A stretch of 33,717 nt of DNA, taken from assembly GCA_910576875.1 (NCBI GenBank), contig CAJTKI010000008.1, positions 1 to 33,717 of the forward strand, in the 5' to 3' direction. This DNA is from an uncultured Christensenella sp. (GTDB lineage: Bacteria > Bacillota > Clostridia > Christensenellales > UBA3700). Below the pieces are notes generated by a model. That model saw nothing but the letters and a program-made list of their open reading frames with translations, made no database searches and had not been told where the DNA came from. Both the position numbers and the translations under genes were made by a program. Below are positions 1 to 9,405 of the stretch, in pieces. Position 1 is the first letter of the stretch. The number at the start of each line of letters is the position of its first letter.

Positions 1-37
1 AACCGAAGTCAGCCGCTGGCTCAAAAACAACGACTGA
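1..37 (+). CDS. 3' end of an unidentified gene (partial)
   Basis: Reading from base 2, the frame gives the C-terminal peptide TEVSRWLKNND and then TGA at 35-37. The gene enters from the left edge, so only 11 residues are visible and no family can be named. A strong intrinsic terminator 30 bases downstream, with nothing else between, supports this being a genuine gene end. The neighbour cdd converges on it from the other strand. Confidence 0.5.
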   Translation, partial: TEVSRWLKNND

Positions 38-65
38 GCGCGATGTAACCCGATTGGGAACATGC

Positions 66-101
66 AAAAGGGGCGCGGTAAAATCTGCCGCGCCCCTTTT
101 G
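66..101. terminator. bidirectional intrinsic terminator
   Basis: A perfect 13-bp inverted repeat has arms at 66-78 (AAAAGGGGCGCGG) and 88-100 and a 9-base loop. The A-tract on the left and T-tract on the right let it stop transcription in both directions. It sits between the plus-strand gene ending at 37 and the minus-strand cdd ending at 179. Confidence 0.9.
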
Positions 102-178
102 CGTATCTTCCGTCCGCGTCGGACAACTCCGCCTCGGTTGCGCAAACGAATGCGCGATCCTAGTAGATCGCAAATCCG

Positions 179-565
179 CTATTTGCGCAAACAAAATCCG
201 TTGGGCAACAACTCCGCAAGCGTTGCGACGTCCCGTCTGCCGTCCGCGTTGCGCACAAACACGCTCGGATTGCCGAACTCGGCAAGCACCTGCCGACAAA
301 TACCGCACGGATACGGCATATCCCGTCCGCTCGAAACGAGATATACCGCCTCGATCTCGCGCTGTCCCGCCGCAACCGCCGCCGCGACGGCGTTGCGCTC
401 GGCGCACATCGTCGCGCCGTACGACGCGTTTTCGACATTGCAACCCGTATAATAAGCGCCGTCTTTGCACACGACGCACGCGCCGACCGAATAGCCGCTG
501 TACGGCGCATAAGCATTGGCGCGCGCAAGCTCGGCTTGACGCTCGTAAAATTCTTTGTCTTCCAT
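179..565 (-). CDS. cdd: cytidine deaminase
   Basis: Hydrolytic deamination of cytidine and deoxycytidine to uridine forms, in cytosolic pyrimidine salvage. The 128-residue product has the length of the small homotetrameric class. The zinc site is plain: C54-A-E56 in ATMCAERNA, with Glu56 as the proton shuttle, and the second pair in PCGICRQ (C87, C90), so three Cys ligate the metal. NVENASYG upstream is the substrate-binding segment. The start is the Met before EDKEFYERQ. The frame is open further upstream but that extension is Arg-rich and unlike the family. No clear ribosome binding site precedes the chosen ATG, so the exact start is less certain than the identity. Confidence 0.95.
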   Translation of the reverse strand: MEDKEFYERQAELARANAYAPYSGYSVGACVVCKDGAYYTGCNVENASYGATMCAERNAVAAAVAAGQREIEAVYLVSSGRDMPYPCGICRQVLAEFGNPSVFVRNADGRRDVATLAELLPNGFCLRK

Positions 566-645
566 ATACACAGCATACCACAACGCCGCGCTCCGCGCAA
601 GCGCGAATATCGGACAAAGCGCGCCGCATCGCCGCATACCGCTAT

Positions 646-673
646 AAAAAATGAGACGGCGCATTGCCGTCTC
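646..673 (-). terminator. intrinsic terminator (minus strand)
   Basis: Arms GAGACGGC at 653-660 and GCCGTCTC at 666-673 form an 8-bp stem with a 5-base loop. On the minus strand it is followed by ATTTTTT (646-651). It ends the small gene at 681-893 and separates it from cdd. Confidence 0.85.
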
Positions 674-680
674 GGATTGA

Positions 681-893
681 TTACGGATCGAGATCCGCAA
701 CTACGATTTTCGCGAATTCGCTTTCTCTGCAACCGCGTTCAGCCAAAACGATATATCGGCGCAACATCTCGTCCATTCTGTCGCCGGTCCCTGCCGCAAT
801 CCGCGCCGCCAAACGGATGACCGTAACCGAATAGCCGCATGCAGCACAGACTTCGACATACCGTCTTGCCAAAGTCTCGAAATCGTGATCCAT
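681..893 (-). CDS. small hypothetical protein, 70 aa
   Basis: Begins MDHDFETLARRYVEVCAACG and ends FAKIVVADLDP; charged, probably all-helical, no membrane segment and no motif I recognise. The chosen ATG at 893 has a purine-rich AAAGGCGG about nine bases upstream. The frame stays open to 1022, but the extra residues look like translated leader. Support for a real gene: its own intrinsic terminator lies 8 bases after the stop, and a TTGACA (minus strand, 1017-1022) lies upstream, though its -10 partner is poor. Function unknown. Confidence 0.55.
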   Translation of the reverse strand: MDHDFETLARRYVEVCAACGYSVTVIRLAARIAAGTGDRMDEMLRRYIVLAERGCRESEFAKIVVADLDP

Positions 894-1055
894 ATTCCAC
901 ACCGCCTTTGTGCGCTTAGATTCCAATACCCGGCGCAGCAAGTAATCCAAGTTTTGTAACGACAATCGGCTAGGATTGCAGCGCGCATAAACAAAATTAC
1001 CCAAACCGAAACGGAATGTCAAGCGCGCGAAACGCGCGTAAAAATTATAGATCCC

Positions 1056-2330
1056 TTAAAGCAATCGCACCGACCAAAACGCGGATATGAGCCGCAACGC
1101 GCGGGACAACTCGATCCTGACGAACACTTCCGCACCCAACAACAGATTGAAGTTCCACTTTTCGCCCCAAGCCCCGTTGTTCGGGTCAAACGTACAGACA
1201 AATATCGGTTGATACGGCGTGTTGACGATATGATCTTCGCAGACGAGCGACGCATCGGTGATGCGGATCTCATCGATCTCGCACGCGCTGAACGCTCCCT
1301 GCCGCACTTCGGCGATGCCGACGCCCAATCGCACCGATTCGCATTTTAGTCCATAAAACGCGTTTTTGCCGATATAGGCGGACGAAGCCGAATCGCCCGA
1401 CACCGTCACGCGCGTCAGACGCGACGGAAATATCGAGTCTTTGATATCAACCAAATCGGATGCGCCGAACAGGTATGCCAAAAATCCGTCTTGCGCGTCG
1501 GCGCTCGAACCGATAAACGGCACTTGCACATCCGTCAAACCGCTGCATTCGAGCAGCGCGCACGGACCGATCGTCGTCACGCGAGCGGGGATAACGATGC
1601 TTTGCAATCGGGCGCACCGCGCAAACGCGTACGCGCCGATCCGCTTCAACGTCGTCGGCAACACCGCATCGGAAAACGTCGCGCGTTCAAACGCGCGATC
1701 CGCAATCGCCACGACGGGCAAACCTTTGTATATGTCGGGAATATAAACCGTATCCGTTACGGCATCGGACAATCCGTATACTTCGTATCCGTCCGCGCAT
1801 GCGCGCAGTTGCAATTGCGGCGTCTGCAACGCGCCGCAGGTCGCGCACGCCCCGCGCTCGAAGCGATGTCCTTCGGGCGCAAGCGTCTCTGCTCCCGCAA
1901 TGCGATCGCAACGCTCGCACCGAAAATATCGAAGACCCGCGTCCAGACAACTCGGCGACTCGATATATAGACGGTCGTCGTGTCCCAATGCGTCTGTACA
2001 ATCGTCGATGCGGCTGTCCCCGCATACGATACAGACGTATTCCGCATATCCCGCGTCTTCGCAGGTCGGCGCATGCGTCGTGATCCGATAATCGTGCGCG
2101 CTCAACGCCAGTTGCTCCGTCTCGCGATGCCCGCAACGGACGCAACCGCGCTCGCGCGTGCCCTGCACCGCGCAAGTCGAGTCGTAAGTCGTCCAATCGC
2201 CGTATTCGTGTCCATGCGCGCACGGGTCGGATACGCAACCGCCGAGCAACCAGCAAATTGCGCATATCCAGCACGCCGTCCGTACGATTCGTCCGAACTT
2301 GCGTGCGCGTAACGTATTGAATTTTCTCAT
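1056..2330 (-). CDS. BspA-like leucine-rich repeat surface lipoprotein
   Basis: A 424-residue predicted lipoprotein. A basic N-terminus and a hydrophobic stretch (residues about 17-30) lead to the lipobox LLGGC, whose Cys would be lipidated. Residues about 38-165 hold three to four Cys/His modules (CxxCG with a preceding GH or AH and a Cys in TC or SC), the zinc-ribbon-like repeats often found before BspA repeats in clostridial surface proteins. Residues about 180-350 are LRR_5/BspA-type repeats (VVAIADRAF, LKRIGAYAF, VTTIGPCAL). These folds usually bind proteins or glycans at the cell surface; the ligand cannot be read from sequence. The C-terminus, about 50 residues, has no repeat. A consensus-like promoter lies upstream; the ribosome binding site is weak. 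Confidence 0.85.
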   Translation of the reverse strand: MRKFNTLRARKFGRIVRTACWICAICWLLGGCVSDPCAHGHEYGDWTTYDSTCAVQGTRERGCVRCGHRETEQLALSAHDYRITTHAPTCEDAGYAEYVCIVCGDSRIDDCTDALGHDDRLYIESPSCLDAGLRYFRCERCDRIAGAETLAPEGHRFERGACATCGALQTPQLQLRACADGYEVYGLSDAVTDTVYIPDIYKGLPVVAIADRAFERATFSDAVLPTTLKRIGAYAFARCARLQSIVIPARVTTIGPCALLECSGLTDVQVPFIGSSADAQDGFLAYLFGASDLVDIKDSIFPSRLTRVTVSGDSASSAYIGKNAFYGLKCESVRLGVGIAEVRQGAFSACEIDEIRITDASLVCEDHIVNTPYQPIFVCTFDPNNGAWGEKWNFNLLLGAEVFVRIELSRALRLISAFWSVRLL

Positions 2331-2365
2331 TTTATTTTATCTTTTGTAAGTATAATTTGACTTTG

Positions 2366-2394
2366 ATTATACCCAATCGACCGATCGCGTGCAA
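2366..2394 (-). promoter_or_regulatory. sigma70-type promoter of the BspA-like lipoprotein
   Basis: On the minus strand TTGCAC (2389-2394), a 17-bp spacer and TATAAT (2366-2371). Transcription would start near 2359, giving a leader of about 28 nt. Confidence 0.7.
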
Positions 2395-2561
2395 GTCTTT
2401 TCTTACAAGATGCGAAAGTTTTTGCCAAACAGGCTACCTGTACACCATCGCTTCGAAAAAGCGACGCAAATCCTGTCTGTACGCCGAGCCGTTCGACAAA
2501 TCCGCTGCCTGCGCCGCGACGGCAAAGGTTTATTTGCATCCCGCAACGATTCTAAGCGCGG

Positions 2562-2587
2562 CTTGTCCGCCATATATATAGGACAAG
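2562..2587. repeat. inverted repeat in front of spmA
   Basis: CTTGTCC (2562-2568) and GGACAAG (2581-2587) flank CATATATATA, just before the spmA ribosome binding site. It could be an operator or an mRNA hairpin controlling a sporulation operon. I could not assign a sporulation sigma-factor promoter with confidence. Confidence 0.4.
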
Positions 2588-2601
2588 GCTCGGAGGTGCG
2601 C

Positions 2602-3216
2602 ATGAATCTTATCTATTGTATCATGGTCGTGTCGTCGCTGATTCTCATCCTGATCGTATCGCCCGAGTCGGCATTTCCGATCATGCTGGGCGGCGCGAAA
2701 AACGCGATCCAACTGGCAATGACGCTCGCCGCGATCTATGCGATCTGGCTGAGCGTGCTCGACATCATGGAAAAGATCGGTCTGAATCGATTGCTCAATC
2801 GCATGTTCCGCCCGATCACGCGCAAACTGTTCCGCGGCGAATCGGACAAAGCGCTCGAATACATCAGCATGAACTTCTCCGCCAACTTGCTCGGCATGGG
2901 CGGCGCGGCGACGCCGCTGGGCATCAAAGCGATGGAACACATGCAAGACGGATCCGACCGCGCGACCGATCATATGATCTTGTTCATGATCATCAACTGC
3001 ACGTCCATCCAACTGTTGCCCGCGACGATCATCGGACTGCGTTCCGCTGCCGGTTCCGCGTCCGCGTCGGATATCATACTGCCGTCCTTGCTCGCGACCG
3101 CGGTCACGACGGCGATCGGAATCGTATTGGCGAAACTGTGCGCGATCCCGTCCCGCAAGCGCGCCGCCGAACACCCCGCTTTGAACGCCCCGCTCAAAGG
3201 AGCCTCTCTGCAATGA
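2602..3216 (+). CDS. spmA: spore maturation protein A
   Basis: A 204-residue polytopic membrane protein of the nucleoside-recognition (Gate) domain family. SpmA and SpmB act together in the developing spore and are needed for normal core dehydration in Bacillus and Clostridium. Hydrophobic helices lie near residues 2-20, 30-50, 110-135 and 155-180. The central segment NFSANLLGMGGAATPLGIKA is the conserved Gate signature. The start is set by GGAGGTG four bases upstream; the longer frame upstream lacks membrane-protein character. The stop overlaps the spmB start (ATGA), so the two are translationally coupled. Confidence 0.93.
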   Translation: MNLIYCIMVVSSLILILIVSPESAFPIMLGGAKNAIQLAMTLAAIYAIWLSVLDIMEKIGLNRLLNRMFRPITRKLFRGESDKALEYISMNFSANLLGMGGAATPLGIKAMEHMQDGSDRATDHMILFMIINCTSIQLLPATIIGLRSAAGSASASDIILPSLLATAVTTAIGIVLAKLCAIPSRKRAAEHPALNAPLKGASLQ

Positions 3217-3719
3217 GCGCATATATTTTACCGCTCTTCATCGTCGGCGTGATCGCGATCGGATTCGTACGCAAAGTATCGGTATTCGACAGCTTTGCGA
3301 CGGGCGCGAAAGAAAGTCTCAAACTCATCTGGTCGATCTTCCCGTTCCTGTGCGCGATCTTGATCGCGGTGGAATTGTTTTCGATGAGCGGTCTGAACGT
3401 ATGGATGTCCAAGGTCTGCGCGCCGGTGCTGCGCGTATTGGGCATCCCGGAAGAACTGTGCGAACTGCTCGTCATCCGTCCGCTGAGCGGCAACGGCAGC
3501 ATCGCGCTGCTGGAAAACATCTACAAAACCTACGGCGCGGACAGCTATATCGCGCGGTGCGGATCGGTCATCGTCGGCGCAAGCGAAACGGTCTTCTATA
3601 TCGCCAGCATTTATTTTTCTACCTGCAAGGTCAAAAAGCTGCGGTATGCGATTCCGGTATCGCTGTTCGCGTGTTATGCGGGCGCGATCGTCAGTTGCGC
3701 GATCTGTCGATTCCTATAA
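3213..3719 (+). CDS. spmB: spore maturation protein B
   Basis: A 168-residue integral membrane protein, partner of SpmA, with about four hydrophobic helices (residues 3-20, 40-60, 120-135, 145-165). Conserved features include GAKESLKLIWSIFPFL, RPLSGNGS and GASETVFYIASIY. The start overlaps the spmA stop and is preceded by AAAGGAG at 3196-3202. The operon ends at a terminator 45 bases downstream. It indicates that the organism makes, or recently made, endospores. Confidence 0.93.
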   Translation: MSAYILPLFIVGVIAIGFVRKVSVFDSFATGAKESLKLIWSIFPFLCAILIAVELFSMSGLNVWMSKVCAPVLRVLGIPEELCELLVIRPLSGNGSIALLENIYKTYGADSYIARCGSVIVGASETVFYIASIYFSTCKVKKLRYAIPVSLFACYAGAIVSCAICRFL

Positions 3720-3763
3720 TGCAACCGCCGAACATTTGCCAAAGCCGGCGATCGACTGCGCCC

Positions 3764-3799
3764 GATCAAAAAAAGGAAGGTTGCCCTTCCTTTTTTGAT
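3764..3799. terminator. intrinsic terminator after spmAB
   Basis: GGAAGG (3775-3780) and CCTTCC (3785-3790) around a TTGC loop are extended by an A7 tract on the left and T6 on the right, so it can work in both directions. It serves spmB and possibly the convergent antitoxin gene. Confidence 0.9.
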
Positions 3800-3884
3800 A
3801 TTCGATTTATTCCCGCGTATTTCAATCAGGCTCTCCCTCAAGATGATCGTATATTACCGGATTTTTCACGATCTTGATCATATT

Positions 3885-4079
3885 TTAACATTTAGCATCC
3901 TGTTGGTCATGATATTTTCTAGTCAATGCAACTGCTTCATCTCCCGTGATATTTCCTCTACCAATCTCTTTTGAAAGTTCGAAAGCAAAATCGCTTACCT
4001 TTCCGTCCGATGCTTCACAGATCACTCTCGCCGCACGTGCCATACGGTCTATTTCTTCTTCACTCAAACGTTTTTCCAT
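3885..4079 (-). CDS. VbhA-like antitoxin domain protein, orphan
   Basis: A 64-residue acidic helical protein (MEKRLSEEEIDRMARAAR... GRGNITGDEAVALTRKY). The three-helix layout and the ending G-x-I-T-G-D-E-A resemble the small antitoxins that inhibit Fic-domain AMP-transferases (VbhA family). The inhibitory motif S/T-x-x-x-E-G/N is not clearly kept: the likely position reads RVICEA. ATG at 4079 is chosen because AGGGAG lies eight bases upstream; an ATG 39 bases earlier lacks a site. No Fic toxin is beside it: downstream is the spmB terminator, upstream a gene fragment. The locus is more AT-rich than its neighbours, suggesting acquired DNA. Family call by pattern only. Confidence 0.5.
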   Translation of the reverse strand: MEKRLSEEEIDRMARAARVICEASDGKVSDFAFELSKEIGRGNITGDEAVALTRKYHDQQDAKC

Positions 4080-4131
4080 TTTTAATTCTCCCTTTTTGCA
4101 TATTTGGCTGTTTATCAAATCGCCGATTTAC

Positions 4132-4326
4132 TTATTTGCCGATCCTTATATTTGATATTGCTTGGCGATCGCCGATCTCAATATCTATTTCTTTCTCTTC
4201 TTTCCTTAAAACCTCGATTTGACGTTGCGCCGCATCCATCATCGAAGGTAACTTCTCTTCAAGATACTGTTTCCAGTCGAACGATAGGAACGATAACAAT
4301 CTGCCAATCCTATCTTCTTTGAACTT
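4132..4326 (-). pseudogene. 3' fragment of an unknown gene
   Basis: An open frame of 64 codons begins straight after a TGA at 4327-4329 and ends with TAA at 4132. It encodes a charged, probably helical peptide (FDWKQYLEEKLP, then IEVLRKEEKEIDIEIGDRQ). No start codon lies at its 5' end; the only Met pair is internal (PSMMDAAQ). Protein-like composition with no start, AT-rich and next to an orphan antitoxin, suggests the 3' remnant of a deleted gene. It might instead be a 36-residue gene starting at the internal Met. Confidence 0.35.
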
Positions 4327-4424
4327 TCACTGCGCTATCGTCCTCTCGGTCGCAAAATACTTTTCCCGAAAGTCCGCATCTTCCGTCCCGTATTTGTCTG
4401 CATTTCCCGTACGCAATACGACGG

Positions 4425-5375
4425 TCACTCGCATTTGCACGGCGCAAGCTGCGGATATCCGACGATCGGCGCGGGCAAATCGACTGCGTCGTCGGCGCAT
4501 TTCTGTTCCACGTATTTTTGCACCGCGTCGTAGAATATGCGCGACGCTTTGCGACGGTACCACAGATGGAAGCAGTGATCGCCCGTCCCGCCGCCGCGAT
4601 ACAGCCAATACCGTTTGCCCAACGAACGGAGTTTGTCGGCAAGCAACTGCTCGTGTCCGCGGACGAATACGTCCCATCTGCCGTACGCGATCAATACGTC
4701 CTGCGGAAAATCCGCGTTTACCCAATCCACCGCATACAGCATATCGCGATACGGATAACGGTCGATGGATTTGGGTTTCAGCCCGATCATATCGCGCACC
4801 ATCGGCAACGCGACCGGATTGCGTCGCATCGCGTCGAAGTCGTACGCGCCGCACGCGAGCGCCGCGCCGCAAAACGCGATGCCGCTCGGCTCCTGTCCCA
4901 GTCGCGCCCAAAACGCGGCATTGCCGCTGACCGCCGCCAACAGACAGGCAAGCTGCCCGCCCGCCGAATCTCCGGATATAAAGACGTGTCGCAGATCCAA
5001 ACGGTATTCCTGCGCGTGTTCGTACACCCAGCGCAATGCGCGATTGAGATGTCCCAGCGCCTCGTGATAGCGATACTGTGGCGATAATCCGTAATTGGGC
5101 GTCACGACAAACAGCCCCATATCCGCATACAGCATACCCTGTCCGCGCCGCCAATGTTTGTCGCCGGTGACCCATCCGCCGCCGTGGATGTTGATCCATA
5201 CGGGAAATTCGCCGTCGTGATCCGCATCGTAACACAGATCGAGCTTGCAACATTCCTCTTCGCCGTACGCGACGTCGCGAATCAGCGTAACGTTGCGCCG
5301 CGTTTGGACGCGGTTGGTAAAACCGTCCTTGAAACGATCGTCCAAATCGAATATGAATTTCTCCAACTTCGCCAT
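4425..5375 (-). CDS. alpha/beta-hydrolase esterase (HSL-like)
   Basis: A 316-residue cytoplasmic carboxylesterase of the hormone-sensitive-lipase type. HGGGW at 64-68 is the oxyanion hole. GDSAGG at 135-140 holds nucleophile Ser137. Asp235 in GRWDVFV and His267 or His270 in GDHCFHLW complete the triad. No signal peptide. Substrates of such enzymes are short acyl or acetyl esters; given nagA immediately upstream in the same transcript, an acetyl group on a sugar is a fair guess. AAAGGAG sits seven bases before the ATG, and only 13 bases separate it from the nagA stop. Confidence 0.85.
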   Translation of the reverse strand: MAKLEKFIFDLDDRFKDGFTNRVQTRRNVTLIRDVAYGEEECCKLDLCYDADHDGEFPVWINIHGGGWVTGDKHWRRGQGMLYADMGLFVVTPNYGLSPQYRYHEALGHLNRALRWVYEHAQEYRLDLRHVFISGDSAGGQLACLLAAVSGNAAFWARLGQEPSGIAFCGAALACGAYDFDAMRRNPVALPMVRDMIGLKPKSIDRYPYRDMLYAVDWVNADFPQDVLIAYGRWDVFVRGHEQLLADKLRSLGKRYWLYRGGGTGDHCFHLWYRRKASRIFYDAVQKYVEQKCADDAVDLPAPIVGYPQLAPCKCE

Positions 5376-5388
5376 ACCCGATCTCCTT

Positions 5389-6552
5389 TTATGCCCGAAC
5401 GGGCGCGTCCGCCGGCTCGCCCGCCAGATACGTGCGCAACACCGTCAAAGAATCGTCGAGCAGATTCAAATCCGCGACCGCGCCTAGCGCGATGTCGCCC
5501 CGATCGGTCAGTCCCAGCATCCGCGCCGGCACGAGCGTCGCCATCGACACGCATTCCGCCGCCGGATATCCCGCCGCATGCAGACGCTTCGCCATCGTCG
5601 AAACGGGCGTCACCGACCCCGCATACGTATTTTCGCTCGGCAGAACGGCAACGCCGTCTTCGACGCGGATCTGCTGTTTGGTCTCGCCCGCGCCGATATA
5701 ATAATCGCCCGCCGGCATGCCCGCGACGCTCAGCGAATCGGATACCAGACAAATCCCCTGCCAGCCTTTGAGCTTGTAAATCATCCCGAACAGCGCGTCC
5801 GGCACATGACGGTTGTCGGCGATCACTTCGCAGACGATGCGCGCGTCCGTCAAGCCCACTTCGGTCAATCCCAGATGCTTACGCGGATTGTCACGACGCG
5901 ACGGACGGGACGTACAGTTGTACATATGCGTGACCGACGACGCGCCCGCGTCGATGCAGGCGTAAATCTCGTCGTCGATGCTGCAATCGTGTCCGAGCGA
6001 TACCTGCACGCCGCGCGCAACCGCCTCGCGGCAAAACTCCGCCGCGCCGACGCGGTCGGGCGCGAGCGTGACGCGCCGCACGAGATCGAGATTGTCCCAT
6101 ACGCAATCGGCATGCTCGCCGATCGGATCTACGAGCAGTCGGGGCGGATGCGCGCCCGCCGCTTTGGGCGAGAGAAACGGTCCTTCCAAATGCACGCCCA
6201 AAATACGCGCATAGCGACTGTCGTAACGACGGATATTGTCCACGGCGCGCGCGATGTCCGCCGCCGGCGCCGTCATCGTCGTCGGCACGAACGCCGTTAC
6301 GCCCGCGGATAAATGGTACGCGGCAAGCGTGTCGATGCTCGCTTGCACGGGCTCCATGCAATCTTTTCCCCATCCCCCGTGCGTATGCGCGTCGATATAT
6401 CCCGCCGCCAAAATATTGCCGCCGCCGTCGATCTCTCTGCCCGCCGCAGCGCCCCCGATCCGCGCGATAACGCCGTCTTCCACCGTGACGTTGCAAAGTT
6501 GCCGCACGACGCCGCCGCACAGCGGGCGCACGTTGCGAAAGGTAATTGTCAT
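5389..6552 (-). CDS. nagA: N-acetylglucosamine-6-phosphate deacetylase
   Basis: Amidohydrolase that removes acetate from GlcNAc-6-P to give GlcN-6-P for glycolysis or wall synthesis. The 387-residue product has the family length. Metal and catalytic residues are visible: HxH at 56/58 (DAHTHGG), Glu123 in HLEGPF, His188 in LGHD, His209 in THMYN and Asp272 in VSDS. The start is Met of MTITFRNV, with GGAGG eight bases upstream; the frame is open further upstream but that part is leader and promoter. First gene of an operon with the esterase, driven by a perfect consensus promoter. Confidence 0.95.
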   Translation of the reverse strand: MTITFRNVRPLCGGVVRQLCNVTVEDGVIARIGGAAAGREIDGGGNILAAGYIDAHTHGGWGKDCMEPVQASIDTLAAYHLSAGVTAFVPTTMTAPAADIARAVDNIRRYDSRYARILGVHLEGPFLSPKAAGAHPPRLLVDPIGEHADCVWDNLDLVRRVTLAPDRVGAAEFCREAVARGVQVSLGHDCSIDDEIYACIDAGASSVTHMYNCTSRPSRRDNPRKHLGLTEVGLTDARIVCEVIADNRHVPDALFGMIYKLKGWQGICLVSDSLSVAGMPAGDYYIGAGETKQQIRVEDGVAVLPSENTYAGSVTPVSTMAKRLHAAGYPAAECVSMATLVPARMLGLTDRGDIALGAVADLNLLDDSLTVLRTYLAGEPADAPVRA

Positions 6553-6591
6553 CGGAATTTTCCTCCGTCCGAAATGGTTTTTTCGCTTTTT

Positions 6592-6620
6592 ATTATACGC
6601 TCCGCGGCGCGCGCTGTCAA
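6592..6620 (-). promoter_or_regulatory. perfect consensus sigma70 promoter of nagA-esterase
   Basis: On the minus strand TTGACA (6615-6620), a 17-bp spacer and TATAAT (6592-6597): both hexamers match consensus exactly. Start expected near 6585, leader about 33 nt. Divergent from the promoter at 6779-6807. With so strong a core, control would need a repressor; no obvious operator dyad is seen. Confidence 0.85.
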
Positions 6621-6778
6621 CGCCGATCGGCGGCGCGAAACGCAAGATATCGGACAATTGCCGCACAAAGTGTCCGAAAGGATTTTCAAACGGTTATTTT
6701 TTCGCTCCGTGTACAAAAAGCCGCGCCGCGCGCCGCGCTTATTTTGCAAAGATTGCGCAACGGATTATCGGAAAACCC

Positions 6779-6807
6779 TTTACAAACGATCCGACATCGT
6801 GTATGAT
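6779..6807 (+). promoter_or_regulatory. sigma70-type promoter of the lipoprotein-nahK-galE operon
   Basis: TTTACA (6779-6784), a 17-bp spacer and TATGAT (6802-6807). Transcription would start near 6814, about 46 bases before the lipoprotein ATG. Confidence 0.8.
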
Positions 6808-6859
6808 AAAATATATCCGTATGAAAGGTATACGGATAAAATCTAGAGAGGTGAAAATT

Positions 6860-8218
6860 ATGAAAGCAAATTCCAGAGCAATGAAACTTTGGGTGACCGC
6901 AATCGTTTGCGTGCTGATCGTATCCGTTCTGTGCGCATGCTTGATGGCTTGCGGCGGCGGAGACCGGAACGGCATCCCCGCATTTTCCGCTTCGATCAAC
7001 GGATATCAACAATACGTCGATATTTCCGGTCGCGAAGACATGAAGGACGTCGTCCCCGTAAAGACGATGCTGGACGAGACCGGTCTGAGTCTCGACAACG
7101 AAGCAGACCGCATGCAGATCGCGACCAACATCTACAATATGGCGGTTCGCAACTACACGGTAGCGGGCAACGCGGCGTACATGGTCAATACTTCGGCGAA
7201 AGTCAAAGCAAAAGACGTCAAGAGCACCGGCATGATCGTATTCAGCTCGGAAGAACTCAACGTCGGTCTGACCAGCATTTACTCGTATATGCGCGGCACG
7301 AACGGTACGTTCAGCCAGACCGTATCCGGTATCACGCAGCTGGCTCTGGACGGCGCGATCGGTAAAATCGCCGACGCGATCAAAGGCAACTTCGGATACA
7401 ACATCCAAAGCTTCAGCAACGACCAGCTCACCGCGTTCCGTCGCGGCAGCAACGGCGGCGCGGAATTCCCCGGCGAAAAAGGCGGCGCGGAAAACTACAT
7501 CTACGGCGCATACTGCAGCACGTTCCCGGAAAAACCCGGCAAAATGTACACGGTAGAAGCGGCAGAGCCGAGCACGCCCTCCGAGACGGAAAAACCCGCG
7601 CATCAGTGGGATCCGTTGGAAGGCACGGACAGCGGTTCGTTCGAGAACGGCGGCACGGAATACACGACCGGCGCGTATTGCGCGGGCTGGGCGACGTACA
7701 ACTTCGACGCTTCCTTCTTGGATTCGACGCAGACGACCGTTACCTATGACGCAAGCAAAAAGCTGTACACGATCAAGTTCGTGTATCTCAAAGAGAAAAT
7801 CGACGAAGCTTGCAAATACGCAAAGGCTTCCCTGATCAGCGACACGAAAGAATACATCGAATTGAAGAATCCGACCTACACGAAGTGCGAAAACACGATC
7901 AACGTCTACGACAACGGTCTGATCGCCAGCTGGGAAAGAAGCGAATTCATGGCTTCCGACGAAGCGAAAGTCGTGCTCAGCCCGATGAACGCGAACTGCA
8001 AGAAGGGCGGCGAAACCGGTAACGATGCGTTGACGGTATTCTCCTACGATGCGGAAGTAGACGCGAACGCGTTGCAGCTGGCTGCGCTCTACTGGCCGGA
8101 ACTGGGCACCGAAAAGGGCGTAAACGCTCCGAAGAACGGCGGCTACAAAGGCGCTCCGCTCGATTTCAGCAAATGCAAATTTGCGAATCTGGAAAGCTAT
8201 AAGCCTGTCAAAAGATAA
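6860..8218 (+). CDS. putative surface lipoprotein, 452 aa
   Basis: Type II signal peptide: Lys/Arg N-terminus, hydrophobic residues about 10-30 and the lipobox LMAC followed by GGG, so a membrane-anchored exported lipoprotein is expected. The mature part is acidic and polar with a low-complexity Gly/Glu linker near residues 200-260 (AEPSTPSETEKP) and no domain I recognise. Codons are biased to AAC, AAG, GAA and GGC more than in neighbours, and promoter and ribosome binding site (AGAGAGGTG) are strong, pointing to high expression. First gene before nahK and galE, so it may bind a glycan or serve the same pathway, but it does not look like a classical sugar ABC binding protein. Function not assigned. 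Confidence 0.75.
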   Translation: MKANSRAMKLWVTAIVCVLIVSVLCACLMACGGGDRNGIPAFSASINGYQQYVDISGREDMKDVVPVKTMLDETGLSLDNEADRMQIATNIYNMAVRNYTVAGNAAYMVNTSAKVKAKDVKSTGMIVFSSEELNVGLTSIYSYMRGTNGTFSQTVSGITQLALDGAIGKIADAIKGNFGYNIQSFSNDQLTAFRRGSNGGAEFPGEKGGAENYIYGAYCSTFPEKPGKMYTVEAAEPSTPSETEKPAHQWDPLEGTDSGSFENGGTEYTTGAYCAGWATYNFDASFLDSTQTTVTYDASKKLYTIKFVYLKEKIDEACKYAKASLISDTKEYIELKNPTYTKCENTINVYDNGLIASWERSEFMASDEAKVVLSPMNANCKKGGETGNDALTVFSYDAEVDANALQLAALYWPELGTEKGVNAPKNGGYKGAPLDFSKCKFANLESYKPVKR

Positions 8219-8235
8219 GTAAGGCAAGCTCGATA

Positions 8236-8259
8236 CGCACGGCTGGCAACAGCCGTGCG
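8236..8259 (+). terminator. hairpin between lipoprotein and nahK (attenuator-like)
   Basis: CGCACGGCTG (8236-8245), a GCAA tetraloop and a perfect complement (8250-8259). It is followed by CATTTGC rather than a T-run, so it probably reduces rather than stops read-through. It could also protect the 3' end of the lipoprotein mRNA, giving more of it than of the downstream enzymes. Confidence 0.6.
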
Positions 8260-8282
8260 CATTTGCTATTAAGGAACATATT

Positions 8283-9383
<1,101 letters not shown>

Positions 9384-9405
9384 TCGACTATAAGGAGATG
9401 CATCC

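Noticed and set aside
1022..1038. GCGCGCG/CGCGCGC hairpin as terminator of the BspA-like gene
   Set aside because: No U-run follows the stem on the minus strand, so intrinsic termination is not supported.
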